In this document: in pieces, positions 5,564 through 12,317 of the stretch
Layout: the number at the start of each line of letters is the position of its first letter
Numbering within the stretch: position 1 is the stretch's first letter
Assembly: GCF_000161455.1 (NCBI RefSeq)
Contig: NZ_CM000745.1
Coordinates: forward strand, 733,828-755,878
Origin: Bacillus pseudomycoides DSM 12442
Lineage (GTDB): Bacteria; Bacillota; Bacilli; Bacillales; Bacillaceae_G
Direction of reading: 5' to 3'
Length of the DNA: 22,051 nucleotides
Translations under genes and position numbers: made by a program
The notes under the pieces: generated by a model
What the model was told of the DNA's origin: nothing
What the model saw: only the letters and a program-made list of their open reading frames with translations
The model's database searches: none

Positions 5564-7564
5564 TTACGCACTTTGACTTCCTTCTATTTGCGTTTTATAC
5601 ATTTCATAATAACGACCCTTTTTCTGCATTAATTCTTCATGTGACCCTTTTTCAAGAATAGTCCCTCGATCGAGCACAATGATTTGATCTGCACTCTTAA
5701 TTGTGGAAAGGCGATGTGCAATAATAAATGTTGTTCTTCCTTTCTTTACAACTTCTAGTGCCCCTTGAATCATCGCCTCAGTCTCTGTATCAATACTTGA
5801 AGTCGCTTCATCTAACACTAAAATGGCAGGATCGAATGCTAACGCGCGTGCAAAAGATATAAGTTGGCGCTCTCCAGTCGATAGGGTACTTCCTTTTTCC
5901 GTAATTTCTTCTTCTATATTGTTAGCAAATCGTTCTGCCCCTACATCATGCAGTGCTTTTACAATTCGAGCCTTTGAAATCTTTGGATGTTCTAAACTTA
6001 CATTCGACGCAACTGTACCACTAAATAAAAATGGATCTTGTAATACAATTCCCATGTGCTCGCGGAGTGCTTGCTTTGGTATATTTTTCACGTCATGCCC
6101 ATCGATTGTAAGTTTTCCTTTTTGAAACTCATAGAATTGGAAAAGTACATTCATAATAGAACTTTTCCCAGATCCCGTATGACCAACAAGGGCCACCGTC
6201 TCTCCTTTTTTTGCCTCGAAAGAAATGTTTTTTAACACTTCATCTTTCCCATTATAAGAAAATGAAACATCATCAAATCGAACATTTCCATTAAGACGTG
6301 GTATACGTTCCTCTTCCACTACTTCGCCCTTTTCATCCAGCAGTTCAAATACACGTTCCGATGCAACGCGCGCTTGCTCTAAATTCGCAAGCTGGTTTAC
6401 CATATTTGTAATTGGTGAGAAGAGCCTTGTTAAATAATCGACAAATGCATACAGTATCCCTAAAGAGATAATCCCAGCAGCGCTCAAAGAGGCACCGCCA
6501 AAATACCAAATAACCGCCGTAAAAGCAATGTTGCGTAAGACACCCACTAAATTATGCGATGTCGCTGCATTTAAATTTAAAATTTTATTTTGGTACTTAA
6601 AGTAATCTTCATTTAATTCTTCAAATTCTTTCTTTATTGCACGTTCTTGACGAAATGCCTGGATGATAGGCATTCCTTGGATGGATTCATTCACTGTTCC
6701 ATTAATATCTGATAACCGCGAGCGCATCTTATGATTGTACACAGAGGCATATTTTCTATATACAACAGCCCAAACAATTAAAATTGGTACGATAATTAAA
6801 CATAACAGCGCTAATTTCATATCAAGTAAAAATAAAGCAATAAAGATTCCGATAATATAAATAAAACTAGAAACAAATGTCGCTAAAACTGTTACATATA
6901 ACTCCCGAATGGCCTCCGTATCATTCGTTACACGCGATACAATTTTCCCTGCTGGTAAATAGTCGAAATAACGAATCGGTAATGTTTGAATATGAGAAAA
7001 GACATCTTCACGCATAATTTGAATGATTTTATTAGATGCTTTCTGTAAGAAAAACTGTTTACCATATACAAATAAAGATACAACTAACAATAGTGCAAAA
7101 TATCCTCCGCCAAGTAAAAGTAATCGTTTCATCTCAGGTTCATAAAACGAATACACTTCTTTGGTTGTTAACATTTTTGCTTTATACACTTGCGCTGCTT
7201 TTCCACTTTGAACTGTAATAATATCTCCCTTTACAGAACGTGTTCCCTCTGCAGCAACCTTATTAGGTACAAAATAATAAGTGAAACCAACTTGTATAAT
7301 ACGAACTTCTTTTCCTTTTTGTTCACCTTGTTCAAAGCGGTCGCTTCGCTTATACCAAGCTCCGTTATAAAGTACGGCATCGTCCCCTTGCACTGTTTCA
7401 TGCCATGGTTTCTCAATACCGACAATATGATCATCAATCATTGTCTTTGCTACAAATGGGCCTGCAAGCTCTGCAATAACGAAAATAAATAACATTGCCA
7501 GTGCCACAAAAATGGTTCCCTTTACTTTCATAGCGTATTGAAATAACCGTTTTCCAACACTCAT
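5564..7564 (-). CDS. bmrD: Heterodimeric multidrug ABC exporter, BmrD-type subunit
   Basis: A 666-residue half-transporter. The first helix (about 18-40) is followed by a ~100-residue insertion (about 45-145) before the second helix at about 147-167. That extracellular insert and the length match B. subtilis BmrD (YheH). The ATPase domain has Walker A GHTGSGKS (461-468), Walker B ILVLDE with catalytic Glu586, and the switch His617. Its signature is LSTGE (561-565) instead of LSGGQ. In heterodimeric exporters a weakened signature on one subunit faces the degenerate Walker B of the partner, exactly as seen here with bmrC. Its ATG overlaps the bmrC stop by 4 nt (ATGA). The protein would pump drugs outward as a BmrC-BmrD dimer. 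Confidence 0.85.
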   Translation of the reverse strand: MSVGKRLFQYAMKVKGTIFVALAMLFIFVIAELAGPFVAKTMIDDHIVGIEKPWHETVQGDDAVLYNGAWYKRSDRFEQGEQKGKEVRIIQVGFTYYFVPNKVAAEGTRSVKGDIITVQSGKAAQVYKAKMLTTKEVYSFYEPEMKRLLLLGGGYFALLLVVSLFVYGKQFFLQKASNKIIQIMREDVFSHIQTLPIRYFDYLPAGKIVSRVTNDTEAIRELYVTVLATFVSSFIYIIGIFIALFLLDMKLALLCLIIVPILIVWAVVYRKYASVYNHKMRSRLSDINGTVNESIQGMPIIQAFRQERAIKKEFEELNEDYFKYQNKILNLNAATSHNLVGVLRNIAFTAVIWYFGGASLSAAGIISLGILYAFVDYLTRLFSPITNMVNQLANLEQARVASERVFELLDEKGEVVEEERIPRLNGNVRFDDVSFSYNGKDEVLKNISFEAKKGETVALVGHTGSGKSSIMNVLFQFYEFQKGKLTIDGHDVKNIPKQALREHMGIVLQDPFLFSGTVASNVSLEHPKISKARIVKALHDVGAERFANNIEEEITEKGSTLSTGERQLISFARALAFDPAILVLDEATSSIDTETEAMIQGALEVVKKGRTTFIIAHRLSTIKSADQIIVLDRGTILEKGSHEELMQKKGRYYEMYKTQIEGSQSA

Positions 7565-9315
7565 ATTTTCACCTCACCCTCTACGTTTTCGCCCTGCTGT
7601 CTTTCAAACTGCTCCGCATACCAGTCACCATTCAAAACGAGCCTATCATGTGTTCCCTCTTCGATAATTTCACCATTATCCATAACGAGAATCCAATCAG
7701 CATGCTGCACAGCTGACAGGCGGTGCGTTGTTATAATTGTTGTTTTTCCGCTTCTTTCTCTCCGTATATTTTCAATAATCGCTGCTTCTGTTCGAGCATC
7801 CACAGCCGATAATGAATCATCTAAAATTAAAATTTCCGGATTTTGAATCACAGCCCGCGCAATCGAAATCCGTTGTTTTTGTCCACCAGATAGAGAAACA
7901 CCTTTTTCTCCAACAAGCGTCTCTAATCCTTCTGGAAGAAACTCCAGATCTTTTTTAAATGCTGCAATTTCAATTGCTTTTTGAAGCTCCTCCTCATTTG
8001 CTTCTCTGTTCCCAAATAAAATATTTTCTCGTGCTGTTTTTGAAAATAGAATATGCTCTTGTGGTACATATCCAATCCAGCCTCGTACGTTTTCGGTTGA
8101 AATTTCATCAAGCGTAACATTCGACACCGTAATATCCCCTTCTCCAAGTGGATACTGACGAAGGAGTTGGCGAACAAGAGTCGTTTTACCACTTCCTGTT
8201 TTCCCAACAATACCAAGCGTTTCCCCTTGCTTTAATGAAAAAGAAACATTTTTCAAATTAAGCTCAGGTGAAGCAGGATACGAAAAGGAAACTTTATCAA
8301 AGTCGATATACTCTGGCTCGTGTACACGCGTCGGCTTTTTCACGTTCTTCACGTCAGGCTCATACGCTAACGTTTCATTGACACGATCTAGCGAAGCATT
8401 TCCGCGCTGCATGACATTTATTAATTCACCAATCGCAAACATTGGCCAAATCATCATCCCAAGATAAACGTTAAAAGACACAAGTTCACCAAGAGTAACC
8501 TTCGATTGGAACACTAAAAACGCTCCATATACAAGACCAATTAAATAACTAAGACCAACTAGCATCTTAACCGTCGGCTGAAACAGTGCATCAATTCTTG
8601 CTACTTTCATATTTTTTTCATATACGTCTGTTCCTAATTGATGAAATCTTTGCTCATCAGCTTTTTCCTGTACATATGCACGGATAACACGCACGCCTGC
8701 AATCGATTCAAGTACTTTATCATTCATATCTCCAAAAGCATCTTGAGCAATCGTAAAGCGTTCATGTAACTTTTTCCCATATATATTCATCGCATATGCC
8801 ATAATCGGCAAGGGAAGAAGTGCCGCAATTGTAAGTTGCCAACTGATTGAAAATCCCATCATAAAAACAATTGTGAGCATATATAAACTAGAATCAACAA
8901 GTGTCAAAATCCCAAAACCAGCAGTCATAGCAATCGCCTTTAAATCATTTGTCGCTCTCGCCATTAAATCACCAGTACGATTTTTGTGATAAAAGGTCGG
9001 CGTCATTTTCAACAAGTGCCCCATAAATTTTGAACGCATCGTTTTTTCAAGCACGAATGCACCGCCAAATAATTGGTGCTGCCATACGTAGGTGAGTACA
9101 TACCCACCAACTGCCGCCCCAAATAAAATCCAAACATACTGTATAATCACTTCGTTTGTTAAAGAACCTACTTTTATATGATCAATTGTTAATCCAATTA
9201 CTTTCGGAGGAATTACCTCTATTACATTTACAATTAGAAGCACTCCAATTGCTATGCTATACCTCTTCCAATGTTCTTTAAAAAACCATGTTAACTTTTG
9301 TAATACTGAAAACAA
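7561..9315 (-). CDS. bmrC: Heterodimeric multidrug ABC exporter, BmrC-type subunit
   Basis: A 584-residue half-transporter with six predicted helices, then an ATPase domain: Walker A GKTGSGKT (371-378), signature LSGGQ (475-479), Walker B ILILDD and switch His531. Asp500 stands where the catalytic Glu should be, so its own nucleotide site is degenerate. Length and this Asp fit B. subtilis BmrC (YheI). The start is TTG at 9313-9315, with AGGGAGAG 6-7 nt upstream; there is no ATG nearby. It is translationally coupled to bmrD by ATGA. The leader contains a 28-aa peptide ORF, competing hairpins and a terminator, so expression is probably inducible by translation inhibitors, as reported for B. subtilis bmrCD. 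Confidence 0.85.
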   Translation of the reverse strand: MFSVLQKLTWFFKEHWKRYSIAIGVLLIVNVIEVIPPKVIGLTIDHIKVGSLTNEVIIQYVWILFGAAVGGYVLTYVWQHQLFGGAFVLEKTMRSKFMGHLLKMTPTFYHKNRTGDLMARATNDLKAIAMTAGFGILTLVDSSLYMLTIVFMMGFSISWQLTIAALLPLPIMAYAMNIYGKKLHERFTIAQDAFGDMNDKVLESIAGVRVIRAYVQEKADEQRFHQLGTDVYEKNMKVARIDALFQPTVKMLVGLSYLIGLVYGAFLVFQSKVTLGELVSFNVYLGMMIWPMFAIGELINVMQRGNASLDRVNETLAYEPDVKNVKKPTRVHEPEYIDFDKVSFSYPASPELNLKNVSFSLKQGETLGIVGKTGSGKTTLVRQLLRQYPLGEGDITVSNVTLDEISTENVRGWIGYVPQEHILFSKTARENILFGNREANEEELQKAIEIAAFKKDLEFLPEGLETLVGEKGVSLSGGQKQRISIARAVIQNPEILILDDSLSAVDARTEAAIIENIRRERSGKTTIITTHRLSAVQHADWILVMDNGEIIEEGTHDRLVLNGDWYAEQFERQQGENVEGEVKI

Positions 9316-9356
9316 TGAAATCTCTCCCTTCTCGATTTTGTTTCAGTCTATTTCTG

Positions 9357-9413
9357 TTATCCACTATCAAAAGCCCCTGCTTTTACACCGTACCAATTGT
9401 ACTGTTTCACCAT
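9357..9413 (-). CDS. 18-residue ORF directly upstream of bmrC
   Basis: ATG 9411-9413 follows AAGGTGA with a 6-nt gap, a good ribosome binding site. The frame encodes MVKQYNWYGVKAGAFDSG and stops at 9357-9359, 41 nt before the bmrC start. It lies between the bcr1 element and bmrC, after the leader terminator. Codons 10-15 contain a perfect 6-bp hairpin (AAAAGC/GCTTTT). It could be a second regulatory leader peptide or a coupling ORF for bmrC. No homologue comes to mind. Confidence 0.45.
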   Translation of the reverse strand: MVKQYNWYGVKAGAFDSG

Positions 9414-9439
9414 AACTTCTCACCTTCCATATTTTTCCA

Positions 9440-9594
9440 CCCCGCTATTTGCGGGCAGTAAAATCCCCACCTCAAGATTCAGCAAGAAATGAGAACGATA
9501 GATAAGGGGATAACTGCCCGTAAATGCCCGATTGGTTCAACTAACCATCCGTGGGAGATAAATCCCCCTTACGGATGGAAGTTTCACTTTATCG
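9440..9594. repeat. bcr1-type B. cereus group repeat (155 bp)
   Basis: The segment from CCCCGCTATTTGCGGGCAGT to TTTCACTTTATCG matches my memory of bcr1, a ~155-bp repeat present in many copies in B. cereus group chromosomes and thought to be mobile. It is rich in foldable parts: GCGGGCAGT with ACTGCCCGT, TGGTT/AACCA, and CCATCCGT/ACGGATGG. TTTAT, which I recall as its target motif, occurs at the right end (9588-9592). Here it sits inside the untranslated leader of bmrCD, so it should be transcribed with that mRNA. Confidence 0.75.
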
Positions 9595-9631
9595 AAACCA
9601 TACAAAGTATGGAAACAACCAAAATAGAGAC

Positions 9632-9664
9632 AAAAAAACGCATACCGCCGCTTGACGATATGCG
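9632..9664 (-). terminator. Intrinsic terminator in the bmrCD leader
   Basis: On the minus strand CGCATATCGTC (9654-9664) pairs over 11 bp, two of them G-U, with GGCGGTATGCG (9639-9649) around AAGC. Seven T (9632-9638) follow. It lies between the leader peptide and bmrC, so it must be read through for exporter expression. A competing 6-bp hairpin (9659-9664 with 9671-9676) would disrupt it. Confidence 0.75.
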
Positions 9665-9675
9665 CAAAAACGCAT

Positions 9676-9754
9676 AAAAGCGTACGTTACGAAATACGCA
9701 ACGTACGCTTTTTGAAAAAACAAAAAAGCACTATCTTTCCGTACGGGTTGCGTA
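9676..9754 (-). promoter_or_regulatory. Competing hairpins of a putative bmrCD attenuator
   Basis: Two mutually exclusive structures share 9700-9707. The first is a 13-bp perfect hairpin, 9676-9688 with 9700-9712. On the minus strand it is followed by TTTTATGCGTTTTT, so it may itself terminate. The second pairs 9695-9707 (CGTACGTTGCGTA) with 9740-9754, inside codons 22-26 of the leader peptide, leaving a 2-nt bulge. A further 10-bp pairing joins the leader start region (9813-9822) to codons 20-23 (9750-9759). This 1:2, 2:3, 3:4 logic is that of ribosome-controlled attenuation. Confidence 0.6.
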
Positions 9755-9817
9755 ATGATATGAATGTTTCCCACCATGTAATCCAACTAAGCCAGTCATA
9801 TTTACCATTACAATCAT
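9731..9817 (-). CDS. 28-residue leader peptide of the bmrCD operon
   Basis: ATG 9815-9817 follows AAGGGGGTG with a 6-nt gap and lies about 30 nt after the start site predicted from a strong sigma-A promoter. The frame encodes MIVMVNMTGLVGLHGGKHSY and eight more residues, then TAG. Directly downstream lie the competing hairpins and a terminator, and then bmrC. In B. subtilis the same exporter operon has a translated leader (bmrB) controlling attenuation. I recall no sequence similarity to BmrB, so this is a functional analogue by position only. The peptide probably matters for where ribosomes stall rather than as a product. Confidence 0.6.
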   Translation of the reverse strand: MIVMVNMTGLVGLHGGKHSYHYATRTER

Positions 9818-9853
9818 TACGCGCACCCCCTTCATTTATTTTCCATTTTTAAT

Positions 9854-9881
9854 TTTATAACTTTATCAACTTTTCTGTCAA
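9854..9881 (-). promoter_or_regulatory. Strong sigma-A promoter of the bmrCD leader
   Basis: On the minus strand a perfect TTGACA (9876-9881) is followed after 16 bases by TATAAA (9854-9859), with AT-rich DNA around it. The predicted start is near 9847, about 30 nt upstream of the leader peptide ATG. Strong initiation with downstream attenuation is the expected design for such an operon. Confidence 0.7.
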
Positions 9882-9961
9882 TTGTTTTTTCATTATTTTA
9901 CAAAATAAACTTTTATCACCAAAAATAAAAGATGTACAATACCACCTCGATACTCGAAAAA

Positions 9962-9989
9962 ATTATCTATCGATATTATTATAGATAAT
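9962..9989. repeat. Inverted repeat between the divergent bmrCD and gapN promoters
   Basis: ATTATCTAT (9962-9970) and ATAGATAAT (9981-9989) are perfect 9-bp arms around 10 bases. The position between two divergent promoters suggests a regulator binding site. It has no T-run and no recognised consensus. Confidence 0.4.
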
Positions 9990-10071
9990 CCTATATTTCA
10001 CTTACAAATAAGGTAAACCCCTTTAAGAAAGGGCATACAAAATAAAAATCACATAAGAAATCGTTTCCATA

Positions 10072-10110
10072 AACATTTTGTTTGAAAAATGTTCTCAAAC
10101 CCCCTACAAT
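10072..10110 (+). promoter_or_regulatory. Sigma-A promoter of gapN with overlapping inverted repeat
   Basis: TTGAAA (10082-10087) and TACAAT (10105-10110) are 17 bases apart. A perfect 8-bp inverted repeat, AACATTTT (10072-10079) and AAAATGTT (10086-10093), straddles the -35 box. The tcyA promoter has the same hexamers, the same spacing and almost the same repeat, which hints at a shared regulator. Confidence 0.7.
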
Positions 10111-10156
10111 CACCATATACTCACTCTTACAAGTTGCTATTTTAGGAGGACAAATC

Positions 10157-11596
10157 ATGACAACTAGCAATACGTACAAATTTTATTTAGACGGTGAATG
10201 GAGAGAAAGCTCTTCTGGGCAAACAATTGATATTCCATCACCATACTTACACGAAGTAATTGGTAAAGTACAAGCAATTACTCGTGAAGAGGTTGACGAA
10301 GCAATTAAATCAGCACAACAAGCTCAAAAAGAATGGGCTGAAGCTTCTCTTCAAGATCGTGCAAAATATTTATATAAATGGGCTGATGAGCTCGTAAATA
10401 TGCAAGATGAAATTGCCGATATCGTGATGAAAGAAGTCGGTAAAGGTTATAAAGATGCGAAAAAAGAAGTTGTTCGTACAGCTGATTTAATTCGTTATAC
10501 TGTAGATGAAGCATTACACATGCATGGCGAAAGCATGATGGGCGATAGCTTCCCTGGTGGATCTAAATCCAAGCTTGCAATCATTCAACGTGCACCACGT
10601 GGTGTTGTTTTAGCAATCGCACCATTTAACTACCCTGTAAACTTATCTGCTGCAAAACTTGCACCAGCTCTTATTATGGGGAACGCTGTTATCTTTAAAC
10701 CAGCAACACAAGGCGCAATTAGCGGTATTAAAATGGTTGAAGCTCTTCATAAAGCAGGTCTTCCAAAAGGACTTGTAAACGTAGCAACAGGACGCGGTTC
10801 TGTTATCGGCGACTACTTAGTAGAACATCCTGGCGTAAATATGGTATCGTTCACAGGTGGTACACACACAGGTGCTCACTTAGCGAAAAAAGCTGCTATG
10901 ATTCCGCTTGTATTAGAACTTGGCGGTAAAGACCCTGGTATCGTACGTGAAGATGCTGACTTACAAGAAGCAGCAAAACATATCGTTAGTGGCGCATTCT
11001 CATACTCAGGTCAACGCTGTACTGCAATCAAGCGCGTGCTTGTACATGAAAATGTAGCGGACGAGCTTGTTAGCTTATTAAAAGATCAAGTGGCTGAATT
11101 AACTGTTGGTTCTCCAGAACAAGACAGTACAATCGTGCCATTAATCGACGATAAATCTGCTGATTTCGTTCAAGGATTAGTTGACGATGCAGTAGAAAAA
11201 GGCGCTACAATCGTAATTGGTAACAAACGCGAGCGCAACTTAATCTACCCAACATTAATTGACAATGTAACAGAAGATATGAAAGTTGCTTGGGAAGAGC
11301 CATTCGGCCCAATCCTTCCAATCATCCGTGTTTCTTCTGATGAACAAGCAATTGAAATTGCGAACAAATCAGATTTCGGCTTACAAGCAAGTGTCTTCAC
11401 AAAAGACATTAATAAAGCATTTGCAATTGCAAACAAAATCGATACTGGTTCCGTTCAAATTAACGGACGTACAGAGCGTGGTCCTGACCACTTCCCATTC
11501 ATCGGTGTGAAGGGTTCTGGTATGGGAGCACAAGGTATTCGTAAGAGCCTTGAGTCTATGACACGTGAAAAAGTAACTGTATTAAACTTAGTATAA
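10157..11596 (+). CDS. gapN: NADP-dependent non-phosphorylating glyceraldehyde-3-phosphate dehydrogenase
   Basis: A 479-residue aldehyde dehydrogenase family protein starting at ATG 10157 behind AGGAGGA. It oxidises glyceraldehyde-3-phosphate directly to 3-phosphoglycerate and makes NADPH, bypassing the ATP-forming step of glycolysis. Catalytic residues are in place: Asn158 (APFNYP), Lys181 (IFKPA), Glu254 (LVLELGGKDP) and Cys288 (SGQRCTA). The stretches RAKYLYKWADELV, GPDHFPFIGVKGSGMG and SLESMTREKV are characteristic of Bacillus GapN. It is a single gene with its own promoter and terminator. In bacilli that lack a strong alternative, GapN is an important cytosolic source of NADPH. An upstream in-frame extension to 10082 overlaps the promoter and is not coding. 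Confidence 0.95.
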   Translation: MTTSNTYKFYLDGEWRESSSGQTIDIPSPYLHEVIGKVQAITREEVDEAIKSAQQAQKEWAEASLQDRAKYLYKWADELVNMQDEIADIVMKEVGKGYKDAKKEVVRTADLIRYTVDEALHMHGESMMGDSFPGGSKSKLAIIQRAPRGVVLAIAPFNYPVNLSAAKLAPALIMGNAVIFKPATQGAISGIKMVEALHKAGLPKGLVNVATGRGSVIGDYLVEHPGVNMVSFTGGTHTGAHLAKKAAMIPLVLELGGKDPGIVREDADLQEAAKHIVSGAFSYSGQRCTAIKRVLVHENVADELVSLLKDQVAELTVGSPEQDSTIVPLIDDKSADFVQGLVDDAVEKGATIVIGNKRERNLIYPTLIDNVTEDMKVAWEEPFGPILPIIRVSSDEQAIEIANKSDFGLQASVFTKDINKAFAIANKIDTGSVQINGRTERGPDHFPFIGVKGSGMGAQGIRKSLESMTREKVTVLNLV

Positions 11597-11607
11597 TATT
11601 TCGTGTT

Positions 11608-11647
11608 AGAAGCTAATCTACGGTTGTAGACTTAGCTTCTTTTTTTA
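11608..11647 (+). terminator. Terminator of gapN
   Basis: AGAAGCTAA (11608-11616) pairs with TTAGCTTCT (11632-11640), with an inner TCTAC/GTAGA extension and a GGTT loop. A run of seven or more T follows. Confidence 0.9.
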
Positions 11648-11651
11648 TTCC

Positions 11652-11847
11652 TAGGCTCTGTTATATGGTAATATTTCAGCACAGAAAAAAGAGCTACAAT
11701 GAGCCCGCTTTCTCTTCTCTCATTAACCAATCCATCACATTCTCAAGTAAAGTTACAGAATAACTATGTTGTTTTTCTAGACTCAAGTGAGACAAAATAT
11801 CAAAAATATTTGCTTCATTAGGTTAACACACAGATTAACAGAGCCTA
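11652..11847. mobile_element. 196-bp element bounded by 12-bp inverted repeats (IS relic or MITE)
   Basis: TAGGCTCTGTTA (11652-11663) and TAACAGAGCCTA (11836-11847) are perfect inverted terminal repeats. The interior carries only a 42-codon minus-strand tail of a reading frame that stops about 30 bp from one end. That is what remains when an insertion sequence loses most of its interior but keeps both ends. I cannot assign an IS family. It lies between the gapN terminator and the lysine riboswitch promoter. Confidence 0.5.
11694..11822 (-). pseudogene. C-terminal gene fragment inside the 196-bp element
   Basis: The minus-strand frame runs without a start codon from 11822 to TAG at 11694-11696 and reads PNEANIFDILSHLSLEKQHS and 22 more residues ending KAGSL. 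The composition looks like real protein (helical, amphipathic) rather than random AT-rich DNA. By position it would be the last ~40 residues of a transposase. I do not recognise the family. Confidence 0.35.
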
Positions 11848-11933
11848 TTTCTAAAAAAATCCCTCTTCTTTTAATGACAAATTGTTCACTATAGTCTGAT
11901 TATTGCTATATCCATTGACGTATAAAAATTCAT

Positions 11934-11963
11934 TTGTTACCCTTGATTATGTTAATTTAATAC
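11934..11963 (+). promoter_or_regulatory. Candidate promoter of the riboswitch-permease transcript
   Basis: TTGTTA (11934-11939) and TAATAC (11958-11963) are 18 bases apart, with the predicted start about 10 nt before the aptamer. Other AT-rich hexamers nearby are possible, so the exact boxes are uncertain. Confidence 0.4.
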
Positions 11964-11980
11964 ATAAATCCTCATTCGTA

Positions 11981-12226
11981 TCTCGGTGAGGTAGAGGTTG
12001 CAGTCATTAAGAGTATCATTTCAGGAGATGTAGTGGCATCGATGAATGAATGGGAAAGGAATGGTTGCCGAAGTAAGAAATGCCCACTGTGCATTCTTGC
12101 TGGGTCTGCTATTTAATAAGTGCAGAACTGTCACAAACAACTTGTTTGTGGAGAGCTATCGAGAGGTATGTCGTGGGTTTCCTATAAGATAGAAAGCACG
12201 TAGCGACAATTACACGTGCTTTTTTT
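11981..12226 (+). ncRNA. Lysine riboswitch (L-box) with terminator/antiterminator platform
   Basis: The conserved L-box core is readable: GAGGTAGAGGTTGC (from 11988), AGAGTATCATTTCAGGAGA, GAATGGGAAAGGAATGGTTGCCGAAG and CTGGGTCTGC. TCTCG...GTAG at the 5' end (11981-11994) pairs with CTATCGAGA (12156-12164) to close P1. One arm is a perfect hairpin, CACAAAC/GTTTGTG. The platform follows: CGTG..TTTC (about 12172-12181) can pair with GAAAGCACG (12192-12200) as an antiterminator, competing with the terminator at 12193-12226. When lysine is bound, transcription should stop before the permease gene. The L-box is a well-known class; its presence here identifies the downstream permease as lysine-related. 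Confidence 0.9.
12193..12226 (+). terminator. Riboswitch-controlled terminator
   Basis: AAAGCACGT (12193-12201) pairs with ACGTGCTTT (12214-12222) around 12 nt, followed by T to 12226. The 5' arm is shared with the predicted antiterminator of the L-box. Confidence 0.88.
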
Positions 12227-12317
12227 GTTTTGTATGAAGCTTACCTTTCTTTCCTTTTTGGAAGACATACATATCTCCTCGCTTGACTTGGTTATACTAA
12301 CTTTGGAGGTATTTTTT

